From assembly GCA_963978905.1 (NCBI GenBank), contig OZ022261.1, forward strand, positions 36,474,130 through 36,538,129: a stretch of 64,000 bases of DNA. Direction: 5' to 3'. The translations under genes and the position numbers were made by a program. The notes beneath the pieces are model-generated. The model was not told the DNA's origin, searched no databases, and worked only from the letters and a program-made list of their open reading frames with translations. The DNA is from Trichostrongylus colubriformis (lineage: Eukaryota; Nematoda; Chromadorea; Rhabditida; Trichostrongylidae). Below are positions 22,901 to 46,500 of the stretch, piece by piece. Numbering within the stretch: position 1 is the stretch's first letter; every line of letters begins with the position of its first letter.

Positions 22901-25009
22901 AGCGGTTCTATAGTCGAAAAAAAAGTGAAATGTGTATTCGAAACAAACCCACCTTTATGTTATCCGCCATAGCGTCTTCGTTTGAGCTGGGTTCGAGCCT
23001 AGACTCGTCATTTCTACTGTTATTGTTTTTCTACTTTTTTATCATCATATTTACCGCAGGCGTGGAGATGGGAACAATTCAAATGAACACCTAAGTAGTA
23101 CTGTATGTCTCCTTCATGAATCCCTTCCACGGAACTTTCTGGAAGCTCCCAGAAAATTTCGGAGAAAATTGTTGCAATAATCATTCAACAACCTAACGAT
23201 TTGACTTCTTGGACATTTCCCTTGAGATTGAAACAACATAAATATTCCTGCGGATTATTTGAATGAGTGAACTTGCTGTGCAACTTCACTGAGTAGGAAA
23301 GAATGGAGCTCTGGTCACTCAATCAAATCAAGTCATGCAATATTGCGCCACGCATTTGGCTCACCCTGGAATCGCGGTGACGTGGGACAATAACAAGAAC
23401 AACAACCAAGTTTCTTGGGTTCGGTACACTGTACTGTGTTCCGGTGAAGCATTGTCTCTGTTGGGATGTAGGTAGATTAAAATGGAATACGGAAAGTGAA
23501 AGATCAGTGAGACTTTTACGCAGTTTATCAGTGAGACTTTTACGCAGTTTTCACGTTTACAAAAATGAAAAAAGTCTTCCACCTTCAGATTTTCCGCAAT
23601 ATTACTTTTACACAAATTGACTTACTCATGCGTTTTTGCGCTGAGCTAGCATTTTAATGGTCATCCAAAAATCTTGTCGTAATGAAGTAAAGACCAATGT
23701 GATCAGCGCTGATCAAGTGCTTTTGGGATGCGCCATGCATGCGACAGGGCGCTCCGATTATAATTTATGAACTGATCGCATTTCATCTTAATTCATTGAA
23801 GATTTCAAATCACACTGGTGAGAAAATAAATTGCTGTCAAAAAAGTCTAATTATCAATAACATTAAAAATCAGATAGTTGAAGAAAGGAAGGAGACTGGC
23901 AGAAACATCAAATGAAAAGTGATTGGGTCGCAAATTATAAATGGTGCGCACGCTGCAGTTGTCGGACTGAGCCATACTGCCCAGTCTGTCAAGGGCATCG
24001 AGAGTATAAACGCGACTCCTTTTCAATTTACTTAATTTATTGGTTTTTTTGTAGTGTTGCCTCAACGGAATTTCGCAACGTGTTCCCTCACGATTAACCT
24101 CTCTCGTTTAACTCTGGACGAAGGTATGTTGTTCGACGTTAGTATTGCACCCATACCAATTAGCTTTACAAGTTTTCGATCATACCACTAGATGAGGTAC
24201 AGGAGGAGTCGTTGCGGCATCGCGAAGGCGACACTCGCGGCATTCTTAAGGTGGGTGTGGGGAACTTAGAGCGAGAATCGCATGGCGCGACGCCACTTGG
24301 CTCGTCGTGAAACACATTTCGGATTATTGTGCCTTTTTCACGAGTAGTACTGTTTCAGAAAGTCGCACGGAAAAGTTAGCAGAGCCTTCCGGCATCGACG
24401 ACGTGGTCGGTGTAATCAGTGAGAGCTCGATTACTCCCACAACCTCCTGTCATTCCGAGATTTTTGGGAAGAAAGCAGAAACCTTTGTACCCACGAACGT
24501 CAATCCTGTAGAATCCAGCGATGCTAAAGAGAATGTGGTTTGTCGTCTGTTCAGTTTGCTAGTGGGGAACTTAGGGTGTATAACAGCTTGGAAGGCATTT
24601 CGCACTGCGGCATGAGGAGAGACGCGTGCGATCTGAGGACGCCCTATGTCGTTGGGCCCTGAAGCAATTATCCTGTCCTGTGCCTTATTTGGGCGTATAA
24701 CGCGCCTAAATGAAGTGCAGGACAAGGTAATCGCTCGAAATCACTAAGGAAATAACTACACACGGCGCCCCTAACTCCTACGCATCACGCCACACGCCGT
24801 TCGCGGCGGTGAGAAATCCTTTCATATCAATACACACCCATGAAACTGGTGCTATTTTGAAGACTCTACTGTTTTTTTTGTTTCAGACCACTCTCACTGA
24901 GACGGATAAATTAGAAGAGAAATCTGTTGAAGAACCGATTCCAAAGAGAAGAAGGAATCAGACATATGCCGAAGAAGAATTGAGCGCTAAGGATTACAAA
25001 TCGCCTTGA
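13999..25009 (+). CDS. POT1-like telomere-binding protein (OB2-type fold), 7 exons, 339 aa
   Basis: Exons: 13999-14088, 14113-14267, 15015-15162, 15220-15380, 15938-16104, 24359-24534, 24887-25009 (1020 nt, all phases consistent). Residues about 50-184 follow the second OB fold of POT1: FLSVKVISVRCNRTL and HILRVWDG match the region before LLKVWDGT in human POT1, GFDILLFGEWISRAAKLKSG matches IDILVYD...ARSLKVGS, and CLYGRGIVEVHP matches TSYGRGIRVLPE. Nematodes split POT1 into small single-OB proteins (POT-1, POT-2, POT-3, MRT-1), and this one lacks any nuclease domain. It would bind single-stranded telomeric DNA in the nucleus. The tail is acidic (DWDEEEELSDERLE), then Ser/Thr-rich, with a basic PKRRR signal at about 318-322. 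An acceptor (TCTCTATTTAG) lies four bases before the ATG. Intron 5 is 8.25 kb. Which paralogue it is cannot be decided here. Confidence 0.82.
14659..14886. mobile_element. Foldback MITE, copy B
   Basis: Left half: CACATCAGGATTTCGCACAC. Right half: GGGAAATCGTGACGTAAGGG. The central boxes are GCGCCTCTGTAGTTTGGTC and TAATCGCCCTAAGGCTCAAC. It belongs to the same family as 1716-1956 and sits in intron 2 of the POT1-like gene. The outermost bases are eroded and no target duplication is visible. Confidence 0.75.
17125..18679. mobile_element. Non-autonomous hAT-type transposon, 1555 bp
   Basis: The ends are CAGGGTCAAGCGTCCAGTTG on the left and, read inward on the other strand, CAGGGTCAAGCCTCCGTTGA on the right. 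The exact 8-bp sequence TTCTCGGT flanks both sides (17117-17124 and 18680-18687). Ends of the CAGGG type plus an 8-bp target duplication are hAT superfamily hallmarks. The interior has no transposase-like frame. It holds C-rich subterminal blocks (TACGACCCCCC at 17163, 17191, 18602 and 18635), a 178-bp tandem repeat (17646-18002) and two copies of GCGCCATGCAT. Confidence 0.9.
17646..18002. repeat. 178-bp tandem duplication inside the hAT element
   Basis: Two units start CCAGTTGAGGATTAGTTGAG at 17646 and 17824 and are about 90 percent identical or better by eye. A third unit starts at 18003 but diverges after about 11 bases. The same CCAGTTGAGGA word occurs in the left terminal repeat at 17138. 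This suggests that the repeat arose from the element's own end. Confidence 0.9.
22219..22400. mobile_element. Foldback MITE, copy C (diverged)
   Basis: Left GACAGAAAATACACGCGACG and right CATCGCGCCCCATGCGTCTC...CGAATTTTGTCC form the inverted halves. The central boxes are GTGATTGGGTCCTGAAGAG and AACCCCAAATCGCACGC-type sequence. The outer ends resemble copies at 32932-33220 and 57624-57832. It lies in intron 5 of the POT1-like gene. Confidence 0.6.
23503..23550. repeat. 24-bp perfect tandem repeat, two units
   Basis: ATCAGTGAGACTTTTACGCA followed by GTTT occurs twice head to tail. No coding or structural role is apparent. Confidence 0.9.
24574..24839. mobile_element. Foldback MITE, copy D
   Basis: It starts GGGTGTATAAC then GGCATTTCGCACTGCGGCAT, and ends GAGAAATCC...ATACACACCC. 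The central palindromic region is long (CTGTCCTGTGCC...GTGCAGGACAAG). It fills most of the 352-bp last intron of the POT1-like gene, whose exons end at 24534 and resume at 24887. The intron therefore grew by insertion without loss of splicing signals. Confidence 0.85.
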
Positions 25010-25275
25010 AGCATGTACTTTCTCAGAAACCAATTTAGGTTTTTTCCTTCAATTTTTTGAGTTCCATAAACTATAACAGAGAAATAGGACCAATATTATT
25101 CAAAGTAGCTTGGAGACTTATGATTCACTAATGGCCCAATGGGAACCTAAATTTCCAATAGCTTGCTCGTCAATGATTTCCCCAATTTCTCGTTCTTGCC
25201 TATAATTTCTGAGCCTTTCTCATCGTCTTTACGTTTCACTTAATAAGTTGCGTCATCTACAAGGACGTGCGTTAG

Positions 25276-25410
25276 GGCTGTCTAGATAGGTCACTGCGGT
25301 ACGCCGATTGCGTCGCCGCTCACAGCAAGTGCCGTGCTAGTTCCTCTGCAAACTAGCCGCGCCCCAAGGTCGCCCTTTCCTTGCGGGACCAAGACCTAGT
25401 TGGACAGTCC
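25276..25410. mobile_element. Small GC-rich element with imperfect inverted ends
   Basis: Left GGCTGTCTAGATAGGTC and right GACCTAGTTGGACAGTCC are imperfect inverted repeats around a GC-rich core (CGCCGCTCACAGC, CTAGCCGCGCCCC) in AT-rich DNA. There is no coding potential. The ends resemble those of 26044-26191. Confidence 0.5.
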
Positions 25411-26043
25411 TGGTGCACATTTCTCCGATGAGACCCTACGCGAATTCTCTAGCGTGAGCTCCAAATCCATGAAGCGAGAAATGGATGTTCGCAGATTTTT
25501 ACCTCATTTACAAAAACAGTTTCTGCAACACACTGTGTACTGGCTCCTTATCAGTTCCACAACAGGCACAGCGGGACCAATCGGTGTCTTCTCTTTATGT
25601 CACTTGCCAATCACATATCCTCTTGCCTATTAATCTTTCGAACTTGTTCTCGATTCCAACCTCACACACAGTGGCGATCGGTCAAGGGACGTAGCTTCTG
25701 TGGATAAAATCTCTTGGCCAGTTAGGTTTTGAGACCTTTGTTTTGAACGTTACGTCGGCGAATCTGTATCACTGCTAGACTGCAGTAGGATACGCGGCCC
25801 TCGAAGGGAGTTCATCTTTCAAGCAATTGTGAAAACAACATCTAAGTTGCTTTCCATCGTCGCGGAGAGGTAGCCTAGCCCGTTTCAGCGGGATGCACGT
25901 GTTCCCCATGTTTGAACAGATACTATGATCAAGGCTAGTTTTACCCAGCCATGTTAATGAAAATTGCATCATACTGTTATTTTCTTGGTTAATTGTTCTG
26001 GATTCTCTCAGCTGACCTATCTAGTATAAACGGATACGCGTCA

Positions 26044-26191
26044 GGACACTCCAACAGGGTCACCGTGCGACGCTGACTGCACGGCTGCTCGAGCCGAATG
26101 CCTTGCTCTCACTGGTCCCGTTGGGAATTGACCGCACGCTCAGAGGCGCAGTCGCCTCCTGCACGCGTGCCCTGACTCAATTGGAGTGTCC
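26044..26191. mobile_element. Small GC-rich element with 11-bp perfect inverted ends
   Basis: GGACACTCCAA (26044-26054) and TTGGAGTGTCC (26181-26191) are exact inverted repeats bounding about 148 bp of GC-rich DNA. It is probably a short MITE. A clear target duplication is not visible. Confidence 0.6.
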
Positions 26192-27715
26192 CTACCCCCG
26201 CCCAAGATATGCTAACAGTGTTCGTTGACTTTGTATCAATATTCAATCTATGTATCCTATGATTTATCTCCTCACTTTGAATGAGCTTATACTATTTATA
26301 TACAGAATTGATTATGATCGATAATTCTCGATCCCGCTATTAATCTGCTGTAATTCTTTCCTCTTGGTACTCTTTAAACTGTCAAATGACCAATAACACT
26401 TGACTTTCTACTAACTGTAAATAATCTATACTTATTAAATTGCATTATTTAGTTCTCATTGCTCACGCGGGCATATTTATTGATTGTTTGTTCTATTGTC
26501 CTTTGATTTAGTATTTCTTTTGGATACTTATGTGAAAACTTGACTATTAAAACAGCTTTATCCATTATGTCACCATCTTGAGGAGTAATGCTTATAAGTG
26601 AGCTACGATGCCTGTGGTTCAAGCAGATCACTGCTTCGCCATGTAATATCAGTTCATCCGGTAGAACCTTCGTAGCAATTCTTCGTTGGCCACCGTTCAC
26701 TGCTCAGTGGCCTTCTGCATATTGGGAAGCTATGTGTGTGCTCTAGTGTAACAACATGAAATGATTTCTGAAAAAAGCGTTCAGTATCGGTGTGGATCGG
26801 AGGGGAGACGCACCATGACGGAACATTCATAATGGGTCAGAAATTCACTTGGCTCAAGGGGCGGTGATTTTGCGTGGCGCAGTGAGGTAAGAGAATGGAC
26901 TAGAATTCAGCACTGACCAGGTAACCAGTACAAGTCTTCATAAAAATGCGTCTTCAAAAAATGCTTAATTTTTATTAATAAAAATCAGACAGCAATAGTG
27001 ATGCTCGTCTAACCCATCACGACGCATTTGATGTTTCATGGAGAGGAAATTATGCAGAAATAAAAAACGGAAAGAAACAGTAGACTGTGTTGGAGTGTTA
27101 TAGATTTCTTTCAGTTCGAATATACGAATAGCCGTGATTTGGGAAGTGGAATAGGGACGAGATGATGGGGTGCCTGACTGGCAAGAGAAAAAAAATACGA
27201 AAGGTATGACACTGGAAGCACAGCCGTGAAGTACGATTCCAAATACTCAATGTAACTCCATGAGTGGTGGTGGTGTGAAAACCAAAATGTGCGGATGATG
27301 GCGGCCTGAAGAGAAGCCGTATTTTAGCCGATGAGGTAGAAATCTAAACGTTATGTCTATGTGGACCATAGTGGCGTGGGGACGATTAGTCTAAGCTTTT
27401 TTCTTCGAGCAAATCACGATGGCTATAACAAACTCTAAACATTCAGGGCCTGAATCATCATTATCATCATCATCGTTATCATAACACGTAGTATACAACA
27501 GAACGGGATCACAATGTTCAATGTTATACCAATAAATAAAGCTCTATGAGTTGTAAAGGGTTTCAATCACTTTGAGTACAATATAAGAACATTCAGAAAA
27601 CGATGCAACATAAATTGGCAAGTACCGTATTGAGGCATAAGAACAATAAGAATTTGAATGGATGCGTAGTAGGACCGGCAAGCATAATGATGAACGAGTT
27701 CGTATCGTTGAGGCA

Positions 27716-27933
27716 GGTTTTCGCACCGCGACGTGCAGCGCATTACGTGCGAGCCGGGGCTCCCTATGTAGTTTGGTCCTAGAGCGATAAATCTGTTGAT
27801 GAATCTGTTCTGTGCTTTCCTTTCGTGTAGAACAAAGAATCGCTTTAGGACCCAACTACACACGGCGCTCCTAGCTAGCACACATCGCGCCGCATGCCGC
27901 GATGGGAAATTCTGTCCGAGCGATGCACACCCT
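27716..27933. mobile_element. Foldback MITE, copy E
   Basis: Left TTTTCGCACCGCGACGTGCA and right CGCCGCATGCCGCGATGGGA...GCACACCCT form the arms. The central boxes are CTATGTAGTTTGGTCCTAGA and AATCGCTTTAGGACCCAACT. The flanks gttgaggca and gttgaacaa agree at 6 of 9 positions, a possible decayed 9-bp target duplication. Confidence 0.75.
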
Positions 27934-28673
27934 GTTGAACAATTTAGTAAACAATGAACGGAGGTGAGGAAAGCATTCATGATTGGCATCGAACGACACA
28001 TTCAGCACCCAGGAGGCGTCACACACTTTACATTATCGGCAGTTGTGGAAAGAACATGTCATTTAGTGTCGTTTAGCGCCTAAGTGACAACAGAAGGGTC
28101 GTGCCAAAATTTGACTTGGCACTGATTTCATGTGAAAAGATGGAAGACGAATTTGTGGCAGATTTCAGTTCAGGACATCAGAATGGCATACCATAATCAA
28201 CTATGCTGACGTAGAAACCCTGATTATACAGAATGCTTGCGTTCGAAGCAGCGATTGGTGTTCAAGTAAAAAAAATGTAGGGCAAAGCAAAAATAACGAC
28301 GTTAAGAAGGAATGTGAGATCGTACATCTATTTATGCTCATGGTGAGCGCACTGTGTGCAATGCCGCATTTTATTTGACGCCTAATATAGAATAAGATAC
28401 CGACTCTGATTACGGTATTCAATTGTGACATCCTCAACTTACAGTGTTATGGGGATGTGGTGTGTGTGTTCCATTGACTTAGACGGTGAATAACAGATCA
28501 TAGAAACATGGCACAAATACATGTACCTATATGGGCAGCAGTATACCAGATGCTATGACACAATAGTGACTGATATTCGACAGACACCATATACACATAG
28601 GCATCTTGAGATCAGACAATGAAATCAGAAAATATGGAAAGCTCAGTGGATTGACGGGGGCTCTGGTGAGACA

Positions 28674-40505
<11,832 letters not shown>

Positions 40506-43500
40506 ACATCCGTCTAGAGTTTGAGCACCACTAGTCGATTCGGATGACGGCGTTGATGAGAATGAATTGTTGTGATTCCCAGCGGTGGTGGTGGTGCTTA
40601 CGGAACTATCGATGTACCGTAGTCCACCCGGTAGTTGCGGCTCGAACGACAGGTTGAATGACGTGTTGAATGGTATTACAGCACCAACACCTAATAACTA
40701 GTAGGAGGATTTCATGGTAATAAGGAGATATGTAAATTTACAGAGATGATCGCCTGGAACATAGCGCTAGCAATCGCGGGCTAGAAATGAGCAGCTAACA
40801 ATTGGCAAGTGGATGAGGGCATAAGTATGCGAAGCGCGGGGGGGGGGGGGGGGAGCCTCGCAGCGGCTACGGCCGACTCAAGTCATCTTTCTAAGACATA
40901 GGAGAAGTGTGTGCATGATGTGTGTATGTGTGTAGGTTCTTATAAAGTCAAGTGGGGTCGGAGATTTTAGTCAATTTTTCAGAATACGCTTCATTCACAT
41001 ATTCCTTGTTTCTAGAGGAAATGGACTTCCGGCTGACGCTCATGCCGGTCTCCAGTGCCATGAGCACTGTTGAAAAATGTGCACATGCACTTTCGTCAAC
41101 TAATTTTGGTGTTCTGCTGAGTTTTTTTTCCACCGCGTTCTTTTTCCCATCCTCTGTATGTGCCGGAGACCTTCCGCTTTGCTGCTTTTCAGCAGCGCGG
41201 CTTTCAGTTTGAGTAACACCTGCTATTACGTCGTTTATGTAGTACGCATACATAATGGCTCCACAGCGCGTGATGTAGGTATAGAAGGACTATTCGAATG
41301 GGAATAAAAGAGAGGGGAGCCAAAACGGCAGCCACACCGGCCACACAACCACACCAACACAGGACACTCGTCATGGTGAGCGCTGTTCGAGCGTGGTGTG
41401 TTCATCAACAAACTCAGCTGATTGAAAACACACACACACCCAACCACAGCTGATTGTTACGCTGAACTGCCACCACACACACTCAATCATTTCCTCACTT
41501 GCACCAATACCTAGCCAGTTTTTATACGAGTCAGAAATCGAACGGGCCCCTCCAGTGTCAGCAGGGCCATCCCGCCAACCGGGTTGCCGGGTACGCGGGT
41601 CCCACGGGAACAGGACTTCTTTTAATTTTGAAAACGCTCGATCACATGGGTAAAAACTCAAAAGTAGTCATGTAAGAAATGTCGCATGTACGCGAAGGCG
41701 ACACGTCCTCATATTTTATGCAAATGCCTTGTAAACGCCGAGCACTTTCGAGATTTCCGAGTGAGTGACAGAGGCAGGAAAAGCAGTGTTAGCCGAGCAG
41801 AGAGGTCGAGAAGAGGGAAGACGATCAAGAAGAGAGCAGCGAAGTTTGACCTGAAGGTGAAATCGGGAAATCTGCCCCTCTCGGCTATTGGCTACCCACG
41901 ACCAGTGAGTGTCATTTGCTACGTTACAGCTATGACATGAGGATGGCCATTATAATTACTTAATTGAAGGGTGCTAGTAGGTGTGAGCAGAGATGTATGT
42001 GTGTGTTCAACGCATAGGTGTGTCCTTTTGATGAGATGATTACAGCACATTAGTGAGCGAATGTGGTTGCTTGAAAATACGCGCTTGAAATCAAGCGAAA
42101 ATGTTCAAAAGTACACAGGACAATTATGGGCGTCGTGCTATGAACACAATTGGGCTACAGGTCTATTTCCGGTTACCCACCTTTCAACGTTGCCCAAGTG
42201 CTAACTGAAATTGTAGCCCTATTGTGTAGCACGGGCAAGCTTAATCCAAGCCTTTCCTCCTTCTTTTGTCTATTCTCAAGATGATAAAGTAAACGATAAA
42301 TTGACGTCTTAAAAGTGTCCTTTTTGAAAAGCTTTTGGTAGGACAACTTCACGTCAAACTTTGGGTTAGTCCCAGTAACTCATAATAGCCAAGGAAAGCC
42401 TAAAGGGCCGTCCAGCTCTAGGCGCTTGGTTCGGAAGGAATTGTAATGAAATTGTTTGCTCCGAAGGTACGTTCCCTCACATCCATGACAACGGGACTAG
42501 CAGTGATAAATTTCAGGCCGCGTTTGTCGATTTGGAATTGAACCTCACGGGAAGAGTTTCTCCTTCACAGAAGAAACAAAGGTACTGTTTACTGAACAGC
42601 AAATACTAACATGTTCACTTTTATACACCCCTAACCCTCTGCTATCCTCTAGCCAACGCATTTTGATGTGAAGGGGGCTTGAGAAACCGGAAAATTTTAA
42701 TCTGGTTGGCAACTATCGGTTCAATTAAGAATGACGTTGCCCCCAATGGAGACATTAATTTCAAGAGGTTCCTTTAATTTCCCTAAAGAGCACATGCTTC
42801 GCACTTGAACTCATTTCCTGGCTTTCATGCCTTGAAACCGATGTCATTGAAAAATGTTGCTAGTGTGTGTATGACAAATAAGTAAAGAAAAAAGAATTGC
42901 GTTAGGTCAGGCGGTCAGGTTAGCACCATTTTTTCTGATGATTCTATCAAAATGCTATCAGAAAGACGGTGAGTTTTTTGGGAGTGCAAGAGTCATCAGG
43001 GGCATTCAAAAGGTGCCACCGAGTCTCAGGTTCCACGCAGATGCTAAACCCTCAAATCCAGGGAGGAGATGGGATGGAAGTGGGAGATCGAGACCAGAGA
43101 TTCAAATATAGCGTTAAACCTGCAGTCTTCCTAGTGAAATCTACTCCGAAATGTACCAGAATATTTTTATGAAAGCCATGAGCTTGGCTGCTGATGGACC
43201 CTACGACTACATGGCCCCTGAATCGAAAAGTTATTCGGGGTCTTGAAGCGGCATTCCATCAAGTTTCGGTCTCCATAAGATAGGAATTCATGGAAGTCTG
43301 GAAAGCCCCAGTGAATAGCCGTACATATGAATTAATATTTCTCCAAGCATTCCATTCTGGAAACCCGTCTTTTGAATTTGTTGCAGTGGCATTCTAAACG
43401 AATTATACTGGCGTTTTGTGGGCTGTCACGGGCAATCGACAAAAAGGAGCACATTTCTCGAATGAAACGGGAATATTCAGAAGAAACAGATTCAGGTATA

Positions 43501-46500
43501 GATTGTAACAACGAACGAATAGGGAAGTGTACCTCAGGGGAGATATGAGTGTATCGTGCTTTATTACTTCATGGCACATTTACCTATCCGTAATTTTTGG
43601 CAATATATAATAAGGCTGCTGCTGCAGAAGTACATATTCCTTTGCTCTATAGCAACGGCGGTCGTTCAAATGAGACCGCATTAAGAGGTTCATGAATCGG
43701 TCGTGGACCATCAATAATTAAGAGTTTATAAGCAACGCGTTTATTTGTTTGCTTGTTGTTTGTTGCAATGATTGGGATCATTGAAAAATATTAACAGTTC
43801 ACCTTATATTTCCCTAGTCGACCAGTGAATCGTTGCCACGACACATGCCCATGCATTTCATTCCACGAAATCAAAACACATTAGACGAGTAAGACCAGAT
43901 GATACACATGGGTAGAGAGAGATAGAAGATAGTAAAGGTCTAATGACGACAAAGGCACTTGCAAGGGTGTAGGATCAGTCGATGTGACAAAGATGACACG
44001 ATGACACGCCTAATCAGCCATCAGAATGAGATCAGCATGTGTCATGAATGAAGAGCGGTCGACGAAGATAGCCGGAGCAGTAGCGGTAGAAGCAGAAGCA
44101 ATGGCAACAGCAGGAGCGCCAGCGGCAGCCGCAGCCGTAGCCATTGCTAGGGGCGTGACGATGGCGATTATCGCGGAAAAGGTGCACAGATTGCGTAGCC
44201 GGACACTCCTTTTTGGTGACAGCAAGCTGGCCTCAGGATCCAGCGAGTCGAAGTCAGCACAACTGGAGAGGAGATGTTACCGATAGCGGGTGGTGGCACA
44301 AGACTGACTGCACGGAACGACGGCACGCCGCAAATCGGCGCGGCTCACTGAGCGCGATGCGATGCCTTGTTGCTCTTCCAACGCTCCATATGGACTCTTT
44401 CACTTCCAGTAATCGGTAGGTAAATCACTAGGTCCGAAGGTGATGGGACTTCTCAACGGACACGTGGCCCCCTCCTTCCTCCCTCAGTGGGGCCTACTCC
44501 TGGAAACCGTTAGGTGTTCCGTTTTTCCCGACCACAAATCAATGTTTCGGTGGAATGCACGCGCGTAACTCGACTGACTGAGGAATTAGAGGAGGGGGCC
44601 TCCTCAGATTAAATGAAATCCTCGACACTGCAAGAGAGCGTGTGCGAACTTCATTTCATCATCCTTTGCTGTTTTAAAGCCTCCTTCTGCGCTCGCTTGA
44701 AGAGCTGAACGAGGCATCAAACGTTTTTTTCAGTGCAAGTCGATTCACTGAGAAGTCATTATGGGTGAAGTGATTTTTCCTGCTCCAATCCAAGACCGTT
44801 CCAAAGAAATTTAGCGGTCTTTACTTGTTTCTTATTTTGTAATAGAAATTTTTCAATTTTGCCTCTTTTCGTAGAGTAATTTCCTCGAAATATGGTGCTC
44901 TCTGTTCGAGTGCGTCATTTTAAAGGCGCAGGTGGAAGTTCCACCCTGAAACTTGAATTGAAGCAGGGAATTCTGCATGATCTTCAAAATGGCCCCAATA
45001 TTCAAAATACAGGTTTTGCGTGTACGCTGAACCCAAAATTAATCAACGCTTGAGTCTATTCTGTTGAATTTTGATAGTTGGAGAAGTTAGTCAGTTAAAT
45101 TACGGTGTGTGTTAAACTTGAAAGTTGACGCATTTTTGATTCCACATTTTTTTCGTTTCCGAATGTGAAACAGCCGAGTAACTCAAATATAGGTGATTGG
45201 CCAAACAGTTGGAGGCGATTAATTATAAGGCGAAAACATCAGTTACAATTTCAGGAGCTATCCTTAGATCGAAAAGGATCCAAACTGGACCTTCAACCTT
45301 TCATGGATGTTTAAAGGGCAACGGCCGTCAAATTATCAAAATAATATTCAAAATATCACCATCTGTCTGGGAAATTCAGTGGCACTGTCAAACAGGCTAT
45401 TTTGCTTTGATGTTTTATGACAAGTAGGCCCTGTGTTAGCATTGTGTCCACATCACAACAAGATGATCAAGTGGAGTGTATGCAAATTAGTGGGGCATTA
45501 CGTGGCGCGACATTTAAGCTCACGTGGCGCTGTGCAGCGCAACACATCGCGCGGGGACACAGCATAGTGTTGAGAAGTAATCCTCCGAAATTCCCACGTG
45601 TTTCGTCGATAATTTTCTGACGACGACAACCGCCGTCAGTTGACGCACGTGTGTCTGCCTTAATACATGTCTTATACACGTACACTATGCCATTACTTCA
45701 TCCACAGAGAATTCAATAGGGCGGAGTAAGCCGTGCTGGTTATTACACAGAGAGAAACAGTAATAGTAATTGTCTGTAATCATGTTGTTTAGCAAGAATC
45801 CCTTTACGACTTCGGAATGGCATAGTCAACAAAGCATCAATTGACTGAAAAAGGCTACGCTGCTGGTCTTTAGACAGCTTAACTCTCAAACCATCAAATA
45901 TTGTTATGTGGTATGTTGGCTATAGAGTGGATGTGTTCTTCTATACACAACCTTGAAATTCGTAGAAAGTTAGGGTCGAAATTCAGGCAATAGGACGTTC
46001 GAGCCGCTCACTCACCCGGGTGGCTGAAAAAGACAGAACATCGTTGGTTGCGTAATGAATTTGTTGAGTTACACCATCAACAGTATCTTACTATTTGAAA
46101 GATCCAAAAATATTTCACAAAGAATTTTTGATAATTATCATGGTATTTCTCACTCTGCTCCATGTACTTTTTGAGTGCTTTTAGTGATGACGACCTCGCT
46201 CCAATGAGCAGCAGTGAAATGGCTCAGTGGCGTGAGAGTGGAAAGTCAATTTGCATTCGCCTATGCCATAATTGAAATCAAGCCCTATCAGACCTTCAAC
46301 AGCTGTCTAACTGAGCGTGAAATCGGAGACAATTGGGACTAAATCGCCAATGCGGAACGGGCAACTGAAGGGATTGGCAAGAAAGTGCAGGAGAACTGTC
46401 GTAGGGCCAACCGAATTTCTCAGCGTTCATCGTCCTTGAAATCGCATAATACCACTTACCAAAAAAGGTTCTTGAAAATAGGTAAAAACCAAAGTGTGCA

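Larger units (their letters stand above)
16105..24358 (+). other. 8.25 kb intron 5 of the POT1-like gene
   Basis: The donor CTAG/GTAAGT at 16104/16105 and the acceptor TGTTTCAG at 24358 join in phase to give SDERLE-SRTEKLAEP, so no exon is required between them. The intron contains the hAT-type element (17125-18679), a foldback MITE (about 22219-22400) and a short tandem repeat at 23503-23550. Several open frames at 20.0-21.4 kb match nothing I recognise and may be decayed transposon sequence. Confidence 0.75.
25010..28673. other. Convergent 3' spacer between the POT1-like gene and unc-7
   Basis: No exon is seen on either strand. A weak CATAAA polyadenylation-type hexamer lies at about 25067 for the plus-strand gene, and an AATAAA (minus strand, 28370-28375) lies about 300 nt beyond the unc-7 stop. 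The stretch holds two small GC-rich elements with inverted ends (25276-25410 and 26044-26191), one foldback MITE (27716-27933) and a CAT-rich microsatellite near 27460-27480. Confidence 0.65.

Noticed and set aside
24307..24615. 102-codon plus-strand frame read as a separate gene
   Set aside because: Its central part is exon 6 of the POT1-like gene (24359-24534). The ends run into intron and into a MITE.
44010..44290. Ala/Val-rich frames on both strands
   Set aside because: These come from a GCA/GCG-rich low-complexity tract. Both strands stay open for that reason, and there is no splice or homology support.
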